64,000 nt of DNA from Membranipora membranacea (taxonomy: Eukaryota; Bryozoa; Gymnolaemata; Cheilostomatida; Membraniporidae): NCBI GenBank assembly GCA_914767715.1, contig OU612065.1:21886001-21950000 (forward strand). Reading direction: 5' to 3'. Positions 10,340 to 22,704 of this stretch are shown piece by piece. The notes beneath the pieces were generated by a model that was given only the letters and a program-made list of their open reading frames with translations, was not told where the DNA came from and ran no database searches. Positions within the stretch are counted from its first letter, which is position 1; each line of letters begins with the position of its first letter. The position numbers were made by a program, and so were the translations under genes.

Positions 10340-11653
10340 CTAAAGAGCCTTATGTTCATTTATGGAGTCACAGGAAATAAATGTCCAGTACAGACCAATC
10401 AAACCATGTAAGGTGAGAGCTGCTAGTACAACCCAGAAGGATGGCATGAACTTCTTATCTCCAGAGATTGAAGCACCGGCTGAAACAAAACTACGTATTG
10501 TATCCCATAATTCATCATAATCAGTGTAACAAAATTGCTACCTCACAATGGTCTATAGAAAACTTCACTCTCAGCTGATGTGACAGAGATAAATTCTCGA
10601 TGGTGCCATAGTTGTACAAGCCTGCAGCTTTATGTCACCATTCATCATGCCTTATATCATGTACAAGTCCCTTTCTAACAACCAAAAACTTTTCATTCGA
10701 AAATGTATTATTTCGAAAGGCGCCAGAACCTGACCTTGATAAGACCCAGCTCACCATCTCGCTCCCAACAAAATAAAAACATTAGTAGATTTATTTCTTG
10801 ATACCAAAACTTGCTTTGCCACATTAATACTAACCTTCTGGTATAGAAATCATAAAGTCAAAATCAGTTATACGCAGCGGATTCTCCAATTCAAAAACAA
10901 GAGTGGTCGAGTTGACTATTACATCTTCTTCACTGAGCTCATCTTTGCAGGAAAAACTGCGCTGAAAAGTTAAGGGATTAGGTTTGAGCTCAATACTTCT
11001 GCGCTATGCTGATCACAATCACGATCAGCTGTGACAAGATATAAAAAACACTTGATCCTGATGGATTCACATAATTAGTTAGGATTAGTTTAGGCCATTC
11101 TGTTTTCAATATCAGTTGAAAAATGTTGGTTACAATCGCAAGGGTTCATCACTCATCCCATCCCGAGGAATGGGTGGCGAGATAGGGGTGCCTTAGGGGC
11201 TAGGCCGCAATATCTGCGCCAATTTGCTCTTCGTTTGTAGGCAGGTCGGAGCATGTTTGGAGGTCCAACAAAATGGAAACATTGTAATATATACTCACCA
11301 GAAGCGTATATATTCAGATTCACGCCACATGAGAGGTGAGACACTTCCAAACAGCACTGGTTTCTAAACTGATAACTCAACATTTGCTTTGATGTAGCCT
11401 CAACTGCGTGCCAACATGTGCCAAGCAGAGCTGCTTCACTTCTATTATCATAACTCCAGGGCCACACATAGAGCTCCAGATCTATTGCATCCCTTTGGTG
11501 CAGAACAGAACTTCCATCACAAAACTCAGAATTGTACAGGTCCCCCCAAGTAATATCAGGGGATCGCCTTATTCTCCAAGGCTGCGGTAGTTAGTTTCCA
11601 GTAGCTAGAGCTGCACAAACCATATAAAGCAACAGTAATTGTAGTTTGGCCAT
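10340..11653 (-). pseudogene. CUB-like gene copy D, disrupted
   Basis: The copy is homologous to B and C over all three exons. Exon 1 (11653-11299) starts with ATG and a short signal peptide but meets an in-frame TAA after ATGN, where B and C have NYPLQ/NYSLQ. Beyond it the frame continues through IRRSP and the CUB-like half with its three cysteines. Near the exon end about 11 bases are missing relative to B, so the donor is reached in phase 1 while exon 2 needs phase 0. Exon 2 (10961-10835) and exon 3 (10479-10340) are otherwise intact, with a C-terminal hydrophobic stretch FWVVLAALTLHGLIGLYW. Two independent lesions make a functional product unlikely. A sequencing error could explain one but hardly both. 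Confidence 0.75.
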
Positions 11654-11760
11654 TTCAAATCCTAGCCTTCACACAGAAAATGAAAACTCAAATATTTAAC
11701 AGTTTGCGATATTATGCTTTATAGGCCTTTAAATATGCCAATAGTGTTCACTTGGGACTA

Positions 11761-11829
11761 CTTCTGCTTTGACAGCCCAGTGATTGGAGCAATAGTATTC
11801 TTTCAAGGTTATCATGTAAGTAGGTCAAC
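11761..11829 (-). promoter_or_regulatory. Conserved upstream block of copy D
   Basis: It shares CCCAGTGATTGGA and the string ATCATGTAAGTAGGTCAAC with the upstream blocks of copies B and C, about 110-175 bp before the copy D start. Confidence 0.4.
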
Positions 11830-11989
11830 AACAACTGTTGACAACATTTCAAACCTATACAACTGAAAAAGATGTAAAATACACTTGGCTAACATAATAC
11901 ATAAAATAATACGGTTTATCGATCAATGAACTCGGTTCAGATTATAATAGAACAGTTGATCTGGTACCCACATTTATATTTGTGAAGTG

Positions 11990-12410
11990 TAGACTGTAGA
12001 TGCATGGGATTTTGAACATAGATGCCATAAAATCCCTATCAAAGTATTAGGGTTTTTTTCAGATACTGTGCATAAGTTGGCTCATCATCTTCTTGAACAG
12101 CATCTGGAAGTTAACCATTAAAACTGAGCCAGAGATACAACCTTTGCGGCTATGTACTTGGAACGACAATTGATCATAATATTCTCAGTATTTTGTTATT
12201 TAGTAACTAAGTGCTGTCCCCTCTTATGCCATGAGAGCACAATCTATAATCACAGGTAAGATATGGATAATAATTCTTTGTCTGTTAGGGAAGTGCATGC
12301 AAGGACTGTCCAATATGGACACTGTTGGAAACCATTATCCCATTTGTAAATCCCATCAGGGGTTTGACTGATGTTTAGAAGCAGCATTGTATTCCTCATT
12401 GCTCAATTGT
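11990..12410. repeat. Far-upstream block of the CUB-like genes, copy 2
   Basis: Closely similar to 7180-7560. The partial third copy near 13365-13530 retains TGTCCCCTCTTATGCCATGA and the following GTGAGATATGGAT-like stretch. Confidence 0.75.
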
Positions 12411-12740
12411 AATTTTGACGTACTGGAAATTAATTCCAGACTGTTATTATTATCTGAATTCTGAATTGATACTCATCAGGTAGACAAAGTGATTTGTATA
12501 ACAGAGTAAGTGGGACAAAAAGCTGAAATGCCTTAAAGTGACAATATTGTAAGTTCATAGGGCAGAATATTCTGGGGAGGCCCCCATACCCCCTGGTAGT
12601 TGGAACAGTTGAAATAGTTGTGTGTTTTCAAACTGGCTCTTGTCACCCTGCATCAACTCCAATTAACTAAACCAGAGTAGGTAGGTTCAGATGACCTGCT
12701 ATTTTAACAGAACATAGTGATCATTGTAACATTTACTCAC

Positions 12741-13025
12741 CAGAATCGTATATATTCAGATTCACGCCACATGAGAGGTAAGAAACTTCCAAATAGATCG
12801 GGGTGATAAACTGATAACTCAACATTTGCTTTGACGTAGCCTCAACTGTGTACCGACATGTGCCTAGCTGAGCTGCTTCTGTTCTATTATCATTTGGCCA
12901 CCATGGCCACACAAAAAGAACCAGATCTATTACATTCTCTTGGTGTAAAATAGTACTTCGCATACTCCATGGGCCATAAAGAGCATAGAGTATGCGACTA
13001 AAAACATCAGTAGTACTTTGGCCAT
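12741..13025 (-). pseudogene. CUB-like exon 1 copy E, truncated
   Basis: The ATG at 13025 begins a signal peptide (MAKVLLMFLVAYSMLFMAHG). Then about 100 bases corresponding to the propeptide, RIKR site and first Cys are deleted, and the reading frame is lost (stop after FYTKRM). The CUB-like sequence continues in another frame from LHQENVIDL through AAQLGTC to NIYDSG, followed by GTGAGT. No exon 2 or 3 occurs before copy D begins. This is an isolated, deleted exon from a partial duplication. Confidence 0.75.
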
Positions 13026-14281
13026 CTCAAATAAATGAGCCTTCTCACACAGCAGTAGATAAGAAATCAAACATCTAAACTTTTGCTGCAACAATATGCT
13101 TTGTAGATGATTGAACATGAATGACGGTTAGTTTGCTTGGGAGTACATTCCTGTTATAGGAACCCATTGATATTTAAAGGGCAACCGGGGTTTCAAACAG
13201 GTTCTCATCAATTGACAGCAGATTGCACCTTATGCATAGTGAAAAAGACGAAAATCGAAATTTACAATAAAAATTAAAGTTTGAGGGATGATGAAATATT
13301 TTTTAATCATTTCTTCAACGTTAATAATAATTTTAATCAATATTATTTGTTATGGAGTTGTTAGGGTTTGTCCCCTCTTATGCCATGAGAATGCAACTCA
13401 TACTGGCAGGTGAGATATGGATCATAATTTTATATCCAAGTACATGCATGAACTGTCAAATATGGCTATTGTTGGACACCATCATTCCATTTGTTAAGAA
13501 TTCTCCCTGGATTTTGACCAACTTTAAGTAGCAGCATATCACTGCATCTGGATAATATTGTGATTGAAATGGACCACACGCACCATCAAACTGTTATGCT
13601 ATTCAAGGCATTAGTATCAGAAAAGTTTTCAGTTTTCGGATCTAAATGTTGCATAGATCCCTCTATAAACAGCATACCAAAGAGGAGTAAATAATGGCGA
13701 GTAATGTTGGAAGCTTATAAAATGAAGAGGGTAAGTAAATGTGAGCTAGCCATATACTTCACCTCGTTAAGCTTGCCCTATACCAAAAAGACAAACTTTT
13801 CCTCTTGCAAAAATTTGAACCTACAATCCACATTCCAGCAACAAGGGTGATAAAGGATGTCAAACTCCTCAGTATTACCCTGCTTACATCTCCACAGCTA
13901 AGATTAGTTAGTACCATATTCGCTACATTCTTTAAAGTATGTTGTATTGTCACTAATCTGAGAGTCAGAATTAATAGAAAAACTGAGAAAGTGGTAAGGT
14001 CAAAAACTGAAGTTAGTTTACGAAGTAATGGGGTATTGATTGCAACACTCCTGGAATACAACCAGTCATAATAATGGCAGTTTTGTGGTTATATGCGGTA
14101 ATTTTTCATTTTCACTAGAAATAAAACATCAGTAGGAAGCATGGCAAGGCTATAATGTACTTCAAAACAGTGAGAGCTTGACAATGATAATGTGGTACAT
14201 GATTGGTAGCAAGTAAAAGTGATTTCATTGATTCGTTCAGCTTGGAGTGTAGAAGAGATGCCTCATTAATTGCCTATCAAA

Positions 14282-14681
14282 ATAAGATTTCTGACTAGCT
14301 ACATAGTAGACAAGTAGATAATTTCTAATTTGCAGCTCCTCGAATTTGAATTTCAAATTTTCACTTCGAGGCCCTGTAATCTGACAATACATGACTCATT
14401 TGGAGACATCGCAAGGGGACTGCTTCAGGCCTTCAGGCAGCTTCACCTTCAGTAACTGGTAAACTTCGTATTTCGGGGGTCAAGCACTCTGAGACTGGGA
14501 TTGAATCCATGTAATATGTGATGGTTGGTTTTTGCGTTGTAGTTGTAGTTGGTCTCGGACTTGTCCTTCTAGCGGTTGTCCTTATTGTTCTTGACTTTGA
14601 TCTTTTGGTAGCTCCACTAGTCATGGAGATAGCACACACAGCCAATAACACAACAACGAATAGATCAATATATCGAGCCAT
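14282..14681 (-). pseudogene. CUB-like gene copy F (Thr/Pro-stalk type), frameshifted
   Basis: It starts MARYIDLF with a signal peptide, then an Arg/Thr/Pro-rich stalk with TTTTTQKP, then TITYYMDS before a Cys, exactly as in copy G. The frame ends early after VTEGEAA. The missing CUB-like part (SENLKFKFEELQI, matching NENLKFKFTRLSI of copy G) is visible about 70-130 bases further down in a different frame. Second and third exons were not found; instead the shared 3'-flank block lies at 14172-14260. It is probably a relic of the stalk subtype. Confidence 0.7.
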
Positions 14682-14812
14682 GTTACAGGTCGTCCACAGA
14701 AAGTTTAGCTCTATCCAAAGCTACACAGTTCAGCTAGACAGATGCTCTTTCTTCGCAAGCACAGTCACTTATGCACACCTCATACTTTTACCAAGGACAT
14801 ACAGAATGGTTA

Positions 14813-14840
14813 CATCTTATTGGCTGTTTCCCGAATCAGC
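14813..14840 (-). promoter_or_regulatory. CCAAT-containing upstream block of copy F
   Basis: CATCTTATTGGCTGTTTCCC continues into an AATCAGC tail and is nearly identical to 25434-25461 upstream of copy G. Both lie about 130-165 bp before the ATG. On the minus strand it reads GCCAATAAGAT, an NF-Y-type CCAAT box. Between 14843 and 15630 I see no gene, only a short G/C homopolymer run near 15030. Confidence 0.45.
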
Positions 14841-15631
14841 AATAGGAATTCATTTCTTCCAAGTCAAACCATCTAGTTTTTTGCCTTGGTACATGCATTT
14901 TTTGCCTTAGTACATTCATGAATGCATGCATGCAAGCATTATAGTTTTGTTTGATTAATGATATCTTGGCCTTCCTGGAAGAGCATCTAATTCTATAAGT
15001 AATGTTGAGCTTAGACCAGGAAGGGGGGATATACCCCCCCCCGCCCTCCCTGCTTAGACTACCGATGTGAGGAAATGCAGCAATTGTCATTACCATTGAT
15101 ATAGGGAAATGACTATGAGCAAACCGGTGATTGTCTAACTTGAGAGAAAGAAAATGTATGCTATGGTGATGTTTGTAATTTTATTTAACTGCAATTAGAA
15201 TTTTGAGACCTATGAAATTCAAATTATCTTGTAATAGTTATAGCGTACCATCCTCAGTTTGAGTTCACAAGACCTCATACCATAGTGGATGTATCATATT
15301 GATTCGAGTGTCTTTCTCCCACCCTGATGAATTCAATGCTACCCACAATGCAATTGTCCGGATCGCTAGCTTGTAGATATGCTAATCATCAAAAAACAAA
15401 AGTATGCGTGTATTTTAAACTTTGAGAGAATCGTAAATGTCGATATAGCCAATCCTCGATGTAAGCAAAAAAGTATCGAAAAGGCTATAGATAATCCAGA
15501 GTCTCTGGGTACAAATACATAAAGCAATTGCAAATATTTGGCACTATCTATATCTCAGAAAAAATTTAAACCTGCTCAGGATAAATACCACTGGTGATTT
15601 TAATACTTTTCTATTTCTGCTATTACCAGCT

Positions 15632-17479
15632 TTATTTTGCATTGTTCATCTTTTTAAAATTGTGATGAATTTGGCAAGCACTGAGTACATTATTTAAACA
15701 GCTGTTACTATTTGCAAGATGTTGAGAATTTAGAAAATGCCAACCAGATATGATCTTGACATAGTTTATAACAACGCCGACCTGGTGGTAGTTTTTCACT
15801 CCTATATTCTCAGTCAGATTTGCAATGTCTGACAGAAGATTAGTGAGGGGTACTGAAGGTACAATCAGGCCACTGTTTATTTTATCATATGAATCTTCAG
15901 CCACAAAATTCAAAGCTCTTGGGTCACGCCTCTCGATATTTTTGTTCAGAAACATTGCCAGGCAGATCGGGCAGTTAACATTTTTAAAGAATTTTTTGGT
16001 TATGTAACCTCCCATATAGACTATTGAATTTAAATATTTAAAATTTAAAATTACATGAGAATGATCACTGATGACATCATCTCTGATGCTTGTGATTGAA
16101 TAGAATTCGTCAGTCAGGCCAGCACGGAAATTCTCTACAGCGCTGGCATCTTCCCCTTTAATCAGGTCTGAGAAAAGATGCTCATCAGTATCATCCTCAT
16201 AATTAGAACTTTTGCCTTTTTAATCCAGCATATTGCTTATCGTGACCTGCAGATAGGCGGCCCTGAAGTGGTCGGAATCAGGGTTGTCTCTGAATCCTCC
16301 CAGTCCTCTTATCTGTCCAAACAATAGGCAATCTTGATTTAAAGGAAGGGTTTAAAGATTTCAAAAAACTCTGCGCTCCTGCCCATATGGAGGTTTATTG
16401 TATACCCTATCTAAACAGCCGAGTCAAGTTTGTCAGGTCATTGGCATTATACGTCATCTCAGTCATCTCGTTTTGCTGTGAGATCATCTCAGGGACACAA
16501 AGGCCTATTCATGAAGGTCTTCTCAATCTTATGTAAACACGAATGTTTATGGTCATGAGTTTTTCCTGGCCTAAATCTACCAACAAAAACTTCAAGGCAG
16601 ATAGGGAGGTCTTCCAGCCCTCGATACTAGGAATCTTTGTGCGTTTTTGAGTCACCCTACATGACAGCTCTATCAGTGCTTCGTCGGCAATTTTCCAATG
16701 GCATGAATCTGCCAACAATGCACAATTAAGAGTCTTTGGAGAATGATATCTCCGGGAATTAAACACATCAAACAAATTATCAAATAATTTAATGAAGCTT
16801 GCGGTGTGCAAAGCATCGGTTGGCAGAAGTTCTAGCTCTACGGCTGTTCGAATATCAGCCGCTACAGTGTGGCTTAGCACCTTGGCAGCCAGCCAAACGT
16901 TCATTTTTTAAAACCTAGCCACTCAAGATGATTTGATGTAATTTTTAGGGCTAAATTGAGTGAGGAGCTTTGGCCCGCAGCATGAAAGCCAACCAAACAC
17001 CGCCACCCCACAGGGCCCGCCCTGCCCCGCCACATAAAACCAGATGACCCCACACCGCCCCCAAAATCCCACAGAAGACGGGGAGGACCAAAAAAATGGC
17101 GCAAGCCTCCCGATTCCATGCATAAAAATATGGCCTCTCAGTAGCAACTCCTTGAAATGTGATGATGAATTGCCTGTTTGTAGCGCCTTGATCAAAAAGT
17201 ACCCCACTGGCTGCTTCCATTTTTTTACAGTCCCCGAACCATAAAACGCAGAGCATGGTTGGCCACATACTGGGTTCTACCAAAACCTCCAAATTCTTCC
17301 AGGCCTGTAATAGAATCTGTTCGAAGGTCATATTTTAACCGAGTTTTTAATGCCATCTCATCAAATATCAAAACACAGTCGCGATCTTGACCCTTCATTT
17401 TGGAAATTTTGGTTTGCAGCGCCTGAAGGACATTGACCTGAAAACCTGGTTTTATATTACGTCGTCGCATAAATCTCAA
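15632..17479 (-). pseudogene. P-element-type (THAP9-like) transposase, decayed
   Basis: Minus-strand fragments in several frames read, in order, like a P-element-family transposase. LIFDEMALKTRL and ANHALRFMVRGL (17479-17225) match the catalytic-core region. GYFLIKALQTGNSSSHFKE lies within 17207-16923 in a shifted frame. VLSHTVAADIRT, FIKLFDNLFDVFNSR and a GWKTSLSAL segment occupy 16904-16509. FGQIRGLGGFRDNPDSDHF lies near 16320-16230, and a Cys-containing tail (GGYITKKFF, NCPICL) covers 16015-15632. At least three frame breaks and several stops are present. The N-terminal part with the THAP zinc finger is missing because an inverted-repeat element begins at 17484. It is a dead DNA transposon copy. 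Confidence 0.75.
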
Positions 17480-17483
17480 TAGA

Positions 17484-17712
17484 CAGTATTCTGAGCTCGT
17501 TTTTATGCCTCAATTCAGAGTTGTCCTCTCTCCAGTTTGGTATTTTTTAACCCACGCCGCACAGGAAAAACCTGCTGAAAGACGGTTATCTTGGAACCGC
17601 TTATGTTAGGATAAAAATGATTTTTGATTCAGAGTCTGCACCATTGAAAACCCTGTGAGACAGAGTTTCCAAATCATTGGAGGCTAGAATGTTGATAAAT
17701 CCTAATTTTAGA
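17484..17712. mobile_element. MITE half, same family as 51441-51908
   Basis: It begins with CAGTATTCTGAGCTC and carries AACCCACGCCGCA and GGAGGCTAGAATGTTGATAA. It matches one end and adjacent interior of the complete element at 51441-51908 over about 230 bp. The opposite end is absent. It abuts the truncated transposase pseudogene. From 17713 to 18950 I find no supported gene. Confidence 0.75.
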
Positions 17713-18951
17713 AAAAGAAGAAACTTTATTGCTAGGTTAGCTACTTGTAATCACTCCTGACAGGATTTGACAGATCTTACACGCTTTGCAATCCTAAGCA
17801 TGAAGTATTTAGTTATGGCTGCTTCCAGATGTGAATTTGATTTTTTTCTTGTATTCCTCATACATGCTGTCATGTATAATACCTCGGTAGATACATATGT
17901 GACACTTACCTTAAATGTTTTTTGGATTGAGAAAGCGGAACCATGATGCCATTTACTTCAGTTTTTAGTGTGTTTGTACAGTTGATGGCAACACATCCAG
18001 TCACCATTTTCACAACTTTTAGCGTGTATTATTTTATCACAACCAATTGGTGATATTATTCACAAAAAGTTTCAGCAGCTCTTCCTCTTGTTAATAGATA
18101 TCTTATCCTTGTCAATTGACAAAACTTAAATGTAAAAAGTATAGTTTTTGGATTTTATTTTTATAGATTCCATTGGCATTAGTAAAAGGAATCCCCTTGT
18201 CCTCACAGATGATTAACTTTTGTCCTTATCCTTATATGTCAGGTCATCATTAATTAATCACAGTGGACAACTATGATGGATTTTATTGCACCCCCCCCCC
18301 CTTACTTTCTTACAAAAATACAGGCCTGTATAATGTTCAACTCCAGCTAAGAATGCAATAACAAGTTGGTAGTGACTTTGTTGTTGTCTGATCTGGTTTT
18401 GTCATCACGATTGTGGTTATTTGTCACAAATAACTCAGGTGAAAAACCTGAAATTGCATTGACAAAGCCATTGCTGTTTGAGGCAGCAGACGCTAATTTT
18501 ACAACCAGAAGTGGGCGTGACCGTTAAATAACGCTGGTTGGCTATTTGTATTTTATGCGCAATTGGAAGGTCTCTATATCCACAATTATAGCAAAGATTA
18601 TCGGTGAGTAGCCGCATGACATTTGCAAGTTTGCCATAACATTTGTTCAAACACCTACAATTAACTTAAACCGATTGATTTTGATAATTTCAAGCTATGG
18701 TTACAGTTTGACGCGGAAGAAAATTACATCAAAAATCCTGCTGGACAAAATTACCCATAATTCAGCAGGCTGAATGATAAGAAATCAGAACCCAGCCGGC
18801 AACCGCCCTTTCAACTGCCAGCTGTTCTTTTACTGATGTGCTCATAACTTTGGTTAGACATTTGAGGGGAAGAGGGTGGATGAGTGTATTGTTGAGATTA
18901 ATATCTATCACAAATCTAATCGTTGGTCAATGTTTCATTACATTTTATTAC

Positions 18952-19399
18952 AGCTATTCTGTGTGGGTTGGCGATGGGTCAATTAGACCTAACTTCCAAC
19001 CCAAATGAGACCATTGCTATGGAAAACAGCACATCAACAGTTCAGCCAACAACCTCAACAGATCAAGTAACAACTGCGATGATTCGTGAAATCGAAACAA
19101 CTACTGAACATGATCACAAAGAACACTAGAAGCATGAAGACCACAAGGATCATATGGACCACGATGATCATATGGATCACGATGATCATATGGATCACGA
19201 TGATCACAAGGACCACGATCACATGGAAGATGGAAAGCCGGCCGACACAGGAATGACCTCGGAAAATGGAGGTTGTCTCCTCGCTGTGAATCTAGTTGTT
19301 ATGTATGCAGCATCGGCTATGTTCATGTGTAATTTTAAAATTATGCACAACAAACACAGTTTCATATCATTTAATAATTTATTCATTTTCTATGATTGA
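18952..19399 (+). pseudogene. His/Asp-rich secreted protein exon with in-frame TAG
   Basis: An acceptor-like TTTTATTACAG precedes 18952. The frame gives the end of a signal peptide (AILCGLAMGQ), a Thr/Ser-rich segment with N-glycosylation sites, TTTEHDHKEH, then TAG at 19127-19129. The same frame continues with KHEDHKDH, four MDHDDH-like repeats, a short linker and a hydrophobic C-terminus (CLLAVNLVVMYAASAMFMC). An AAG-to-TAG change would explain the stop, since the surrounding repeat has Lys there. AATAAA follows at 19484-19489. His/Asp repeats suggest metal binding, and the terminal hydrophobic stretch suggests membrane or GPI attachment; both are inference. It may be a nonsense allele, a pseudogene or a readthrough gene. 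No upstream exon was identified. Confidence 0.45.
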
Positions 19400-20468
19400 A
19401 CATGACATGCAAACACATATGCAAAACTATTTTTACCACAACTATTTCTTGAAAACTCCATTTATTCATTAGTAACACAATCTAATAAAACAAGAGAGTG
19501 ATATGCTAGACAAGCTTTCAACCCTGAGATTCACCATCTAGGGATCTAGGGATCATGCTCTTGATGCTTCGATCCAGCATATGCCTTCTGGCAATTGAAT
19601 AGAAAGCTGCTTCTAAGATTGAATACATGAGATACCATGAGGTGATGGTTACAGCCGGCTGTAAAGTGAAGTAATGATGCAATCTACTTATATTTCATAG
19701 CCTCTTCAGAACACTATTTATAGTTTTGCACTAAATCTGCCATTACTTGTCAATAAAGTTGCAGTCATGATATATTAAGAATAGCGAGAACATTCATTGC
19801 ACCCAAGCAGATATTTGTTTATGAAACCCTACACCCTGCCATCTCCACCCAGCTTAGCCGGATCTTTCCACAAAGCTAGGCACATTTATTGATACATTAA
19901 ACTTAAAGTATCAATAAGCTTGTAAATGATGTTCAGATTAAAATTGACCTACAAACTGATGGTTGTTAGCAGGTGGAGGCAGAAGAGGTTCAGGGTTTGA
20001 GTGCCAGAGCACGGTAAAGATTAAGGTATTAGCAAGTGATTGTGTTGCTAAGGAGATAAACCTCCCCCACATTGGATAAGATTGTTAATTATTCTTTCTG
20101 ATGCAGTGGTCTCATTTGTCTTTGTGATACAGCTTTAATATTTCCGCCGTCCCAGGGGCCAGAAGAATACCACAATGATACAAAAAAAGACCGGCTCTGC
20201 GTCACAAAAGAGCAAAATACATACGTTTATTCGAGGTCATTGCAGAATCACGAGGTCATCGCAGGATCATGGGTCGGAGTCCTGAATGGATGGTAAGGAC
20301 TACACAGATTTGATAGTAATAGTATTAAGTCTATTATAAAACACTATTGTTTTCATCTCATAAGCATTTATTAACCAGATTGTTGCTCCATAAAGGCAAC
20401 AGAACAATGAGGTAGGTGTCAGATTGGTGGGTTCAGTTGAGTTTAGTGTGATGTATGGTGTGCTATAG

Positions 20469-20630
20469 AAAAGATGGAGGCCAAAGAAAAGATGGATGGA
20501 TACAGCGAAGGATGACATGCTGAGATGGGGCCTCTCAGATGAAGATGTTGATGATAGAATCAGATGGCATTCTCTGATAGATCTTGGTGCCCTGCAGGAC
20601 CTCCAACCATCCCGGAACACGGCGGACTAG
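20469..20630 (+). mobile_element. LINE-type ORF C-terminal remnant
   Basis: Fifty-three codons and a stop read RPKKRWMDTAKDDM, then WGLSDEDVDDRIRWHSLI. This pattern (GRPKKRW-D-DM, then D-DR-W) is typical of the extreme C-terminus of non-LTR retrotransposon polymerases. The rest of the element is not recognisable nearby. The surrounding 19500-20460 and 20640-21110 show no supported gene. Confidence 0.65.
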
Positions 20631-21119
20631 GTGAGGTGAGAATGGCGTGCTATATGACGCATGCCGAGGAGCAATGAAGCTAGCTGTCATTGCATAGGTT
20701 GTCAAGACATACGCATTGATCCTTCATTCAGTTACATGCCACACCTAATCCCCTCGACTCCCTTCTACTGTTTGGATGAGGACACATGATCGATCTATAT
20801 CCAGAAACATATCATCATTCTCATAAACGCCCTCACGCATAACAACACACAAATTTCTTTCCCGTGTCCCCCAACAACCTTTCAAGATTGAGGGACAGCG
20901 TTAACAGACATTGCCTTTATCAAAGACATAATAAAACTTGAAACAGGGATATTGGTTCGGCATTATTGTCTCTTTGAAATATTTATTTGTCTACGCCCTG
21001 GAGAAAAAAATCAGCTTGGTTCAAAGAAACACCGGAGCGATTATAATGAATGATTGTGAGCGCAGTTTAAAAATCAAAACACCTGGTTTTGTACAGAACC
21101 ACTGTTGCATACAAATAGC

Positions 21120-21400
21120 TTATACTAGAATTGTAGCAAAGGTCTTCATCATGGAGCGATCTTGTACTGACGGGCATTCAAAAAGGGTATCATTCTTATA
21201 GTTAACACCAGCACATTCACCAAGGAATCTTGCCCTCGGAAGTTCATCAAAGGGAGATTTGAGGCACAGCAATGAGTCTACCGCCAACTCAATACAATCC
21301 AAGGGCAAGCGGTGAAAGCTTAGAACAAGCACCCATGACAATAATACAAGAGTCACACTGAAGTACCAACAGGCAATAATCTCAAAATAGCAACATAACA
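21120..21400 (-). CDS. Possible exon of a secreted Cys-containing protein
   Basis: An open minus frame has a strongly hydrophobic N-terminal part (WYFSVTLVLLSWVLVLSF) followed by a segment with four cysteines (DCIEL, LLCLKSP, GECAG, FECPS). It lacks an ATG at the beginning; an acceptor-like TGATCAG lies just upstream and a GTATAAG donor-like site just downstream. It resembles no family I can name, and chance is a real alternative. The stretch 21620-22700 holds only AT-rich DNA and a TA microsatellite near 22390. Confidence 0.2.
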
Positions 21401-22704
21401 CTGATCAGTGAGATGAGTCTTGTATGCCAACACAGAGTAAGGATACCAAGAACCAGAGTAAGGATGTCTCTACTCTGTGCTGGGTATTAAGAACCAGCGA
21501 ATATGTTACAAGCGGAATGAGAAAGTAATGACTACTGATGGTTTTTAAATAGATCAAAAGCTGTTGCTGCTGCACTACTGCAGTTCTAAGGATTTTTTTG
21601 CAAGCTGGCATATATATTATTCCAGACCAAAAGAATGTGCCATAGATTATTTATATAAAATGATTGCCAGCAATGAAGAAACTTAAATAATACTCTTGTG
21701 CACAAATAATGGTGTCAAAGACATATTTACAATTAAATTTACAAAATATTATATACATCTCGTCTATCTACATATCCAAAATATATTTTGGCGCGGCCTG
21801 ATACTGAATTGCATTGTCTATGAGTTATATGGAGCATTCAGAGATCTCCTGGTCCGATGAAGTCTAACTCTTGTTTCTCTGGCTGAGTTTTGGTTTAATT
21901 TTTAGCCTGTTTGTTTTTCTTCTCAATTTCCTTTTGATTATAGTCTCTTTGTTTTTATTCAATAAAAAAAGACCCTTTTAAAGTTTGCCGAACAAATACC
22001 CTATTATGTATAACCTCAAGTATCCCCCAAGAAATTCCCGATACCACCACTACTTTATTTGTATTACGCTCAATAGTTTATCCCCACTTTGTACCTCTTC
22101 TTTTTATAACAGCTATCACAGTTCAAAATTTGCCAAGAAGAGACGGACATTTACCACTATATAATCTCAATCATAAATTGCAACCAACCTCAATGATCCA
22201 CCCATAAACATAGGCCATGTAAATAGTATTTATATTATGTTTACTAGTTCCCTGATACCTTGTGAACTAACACCTCTCTCCTTGGTTCTGCAATCTGTTT
22301 TTGTCACATCATGTAAAACATTCAACGGGATGATCTTGATGAAATAGAAGGTATTATTTTATAAATATAAAAATACATGTACATATATAATATATATATA
22401 ATGTTGATGTTTCAAGTTATCAAGCTCATACATAAACAACAAAAACAGTAACAAACCAAAATCAGCATATTTGATACGAAGAATTTTTTTTAATCATCAT
22501 AAAATTTAAAAAGGTGTCATAATTCTCTTCAACTATATATTTACTCGGCTGGTAGAATTCTGGATAATAATACCTGATCATCATCGCCTAGTTCTAGAGA
22601 GCCTTGAGTTCGATAGATTGATAAGTAAGGTCACAAAATTAAACTTAGCAGGCTGAATGTCAGCAGATCACATTGTAGACTATTGACCCCTGTTTATGTA
22701 TCTA

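Noticed and set aside
16951-17331. Minus-strand frame of 126 codons as a separate gene
   Set aside because: It starts inside the transposase core in a shifted frame and then reads Trp/Gly-rich sequence; it is part of the decayed transposase region.
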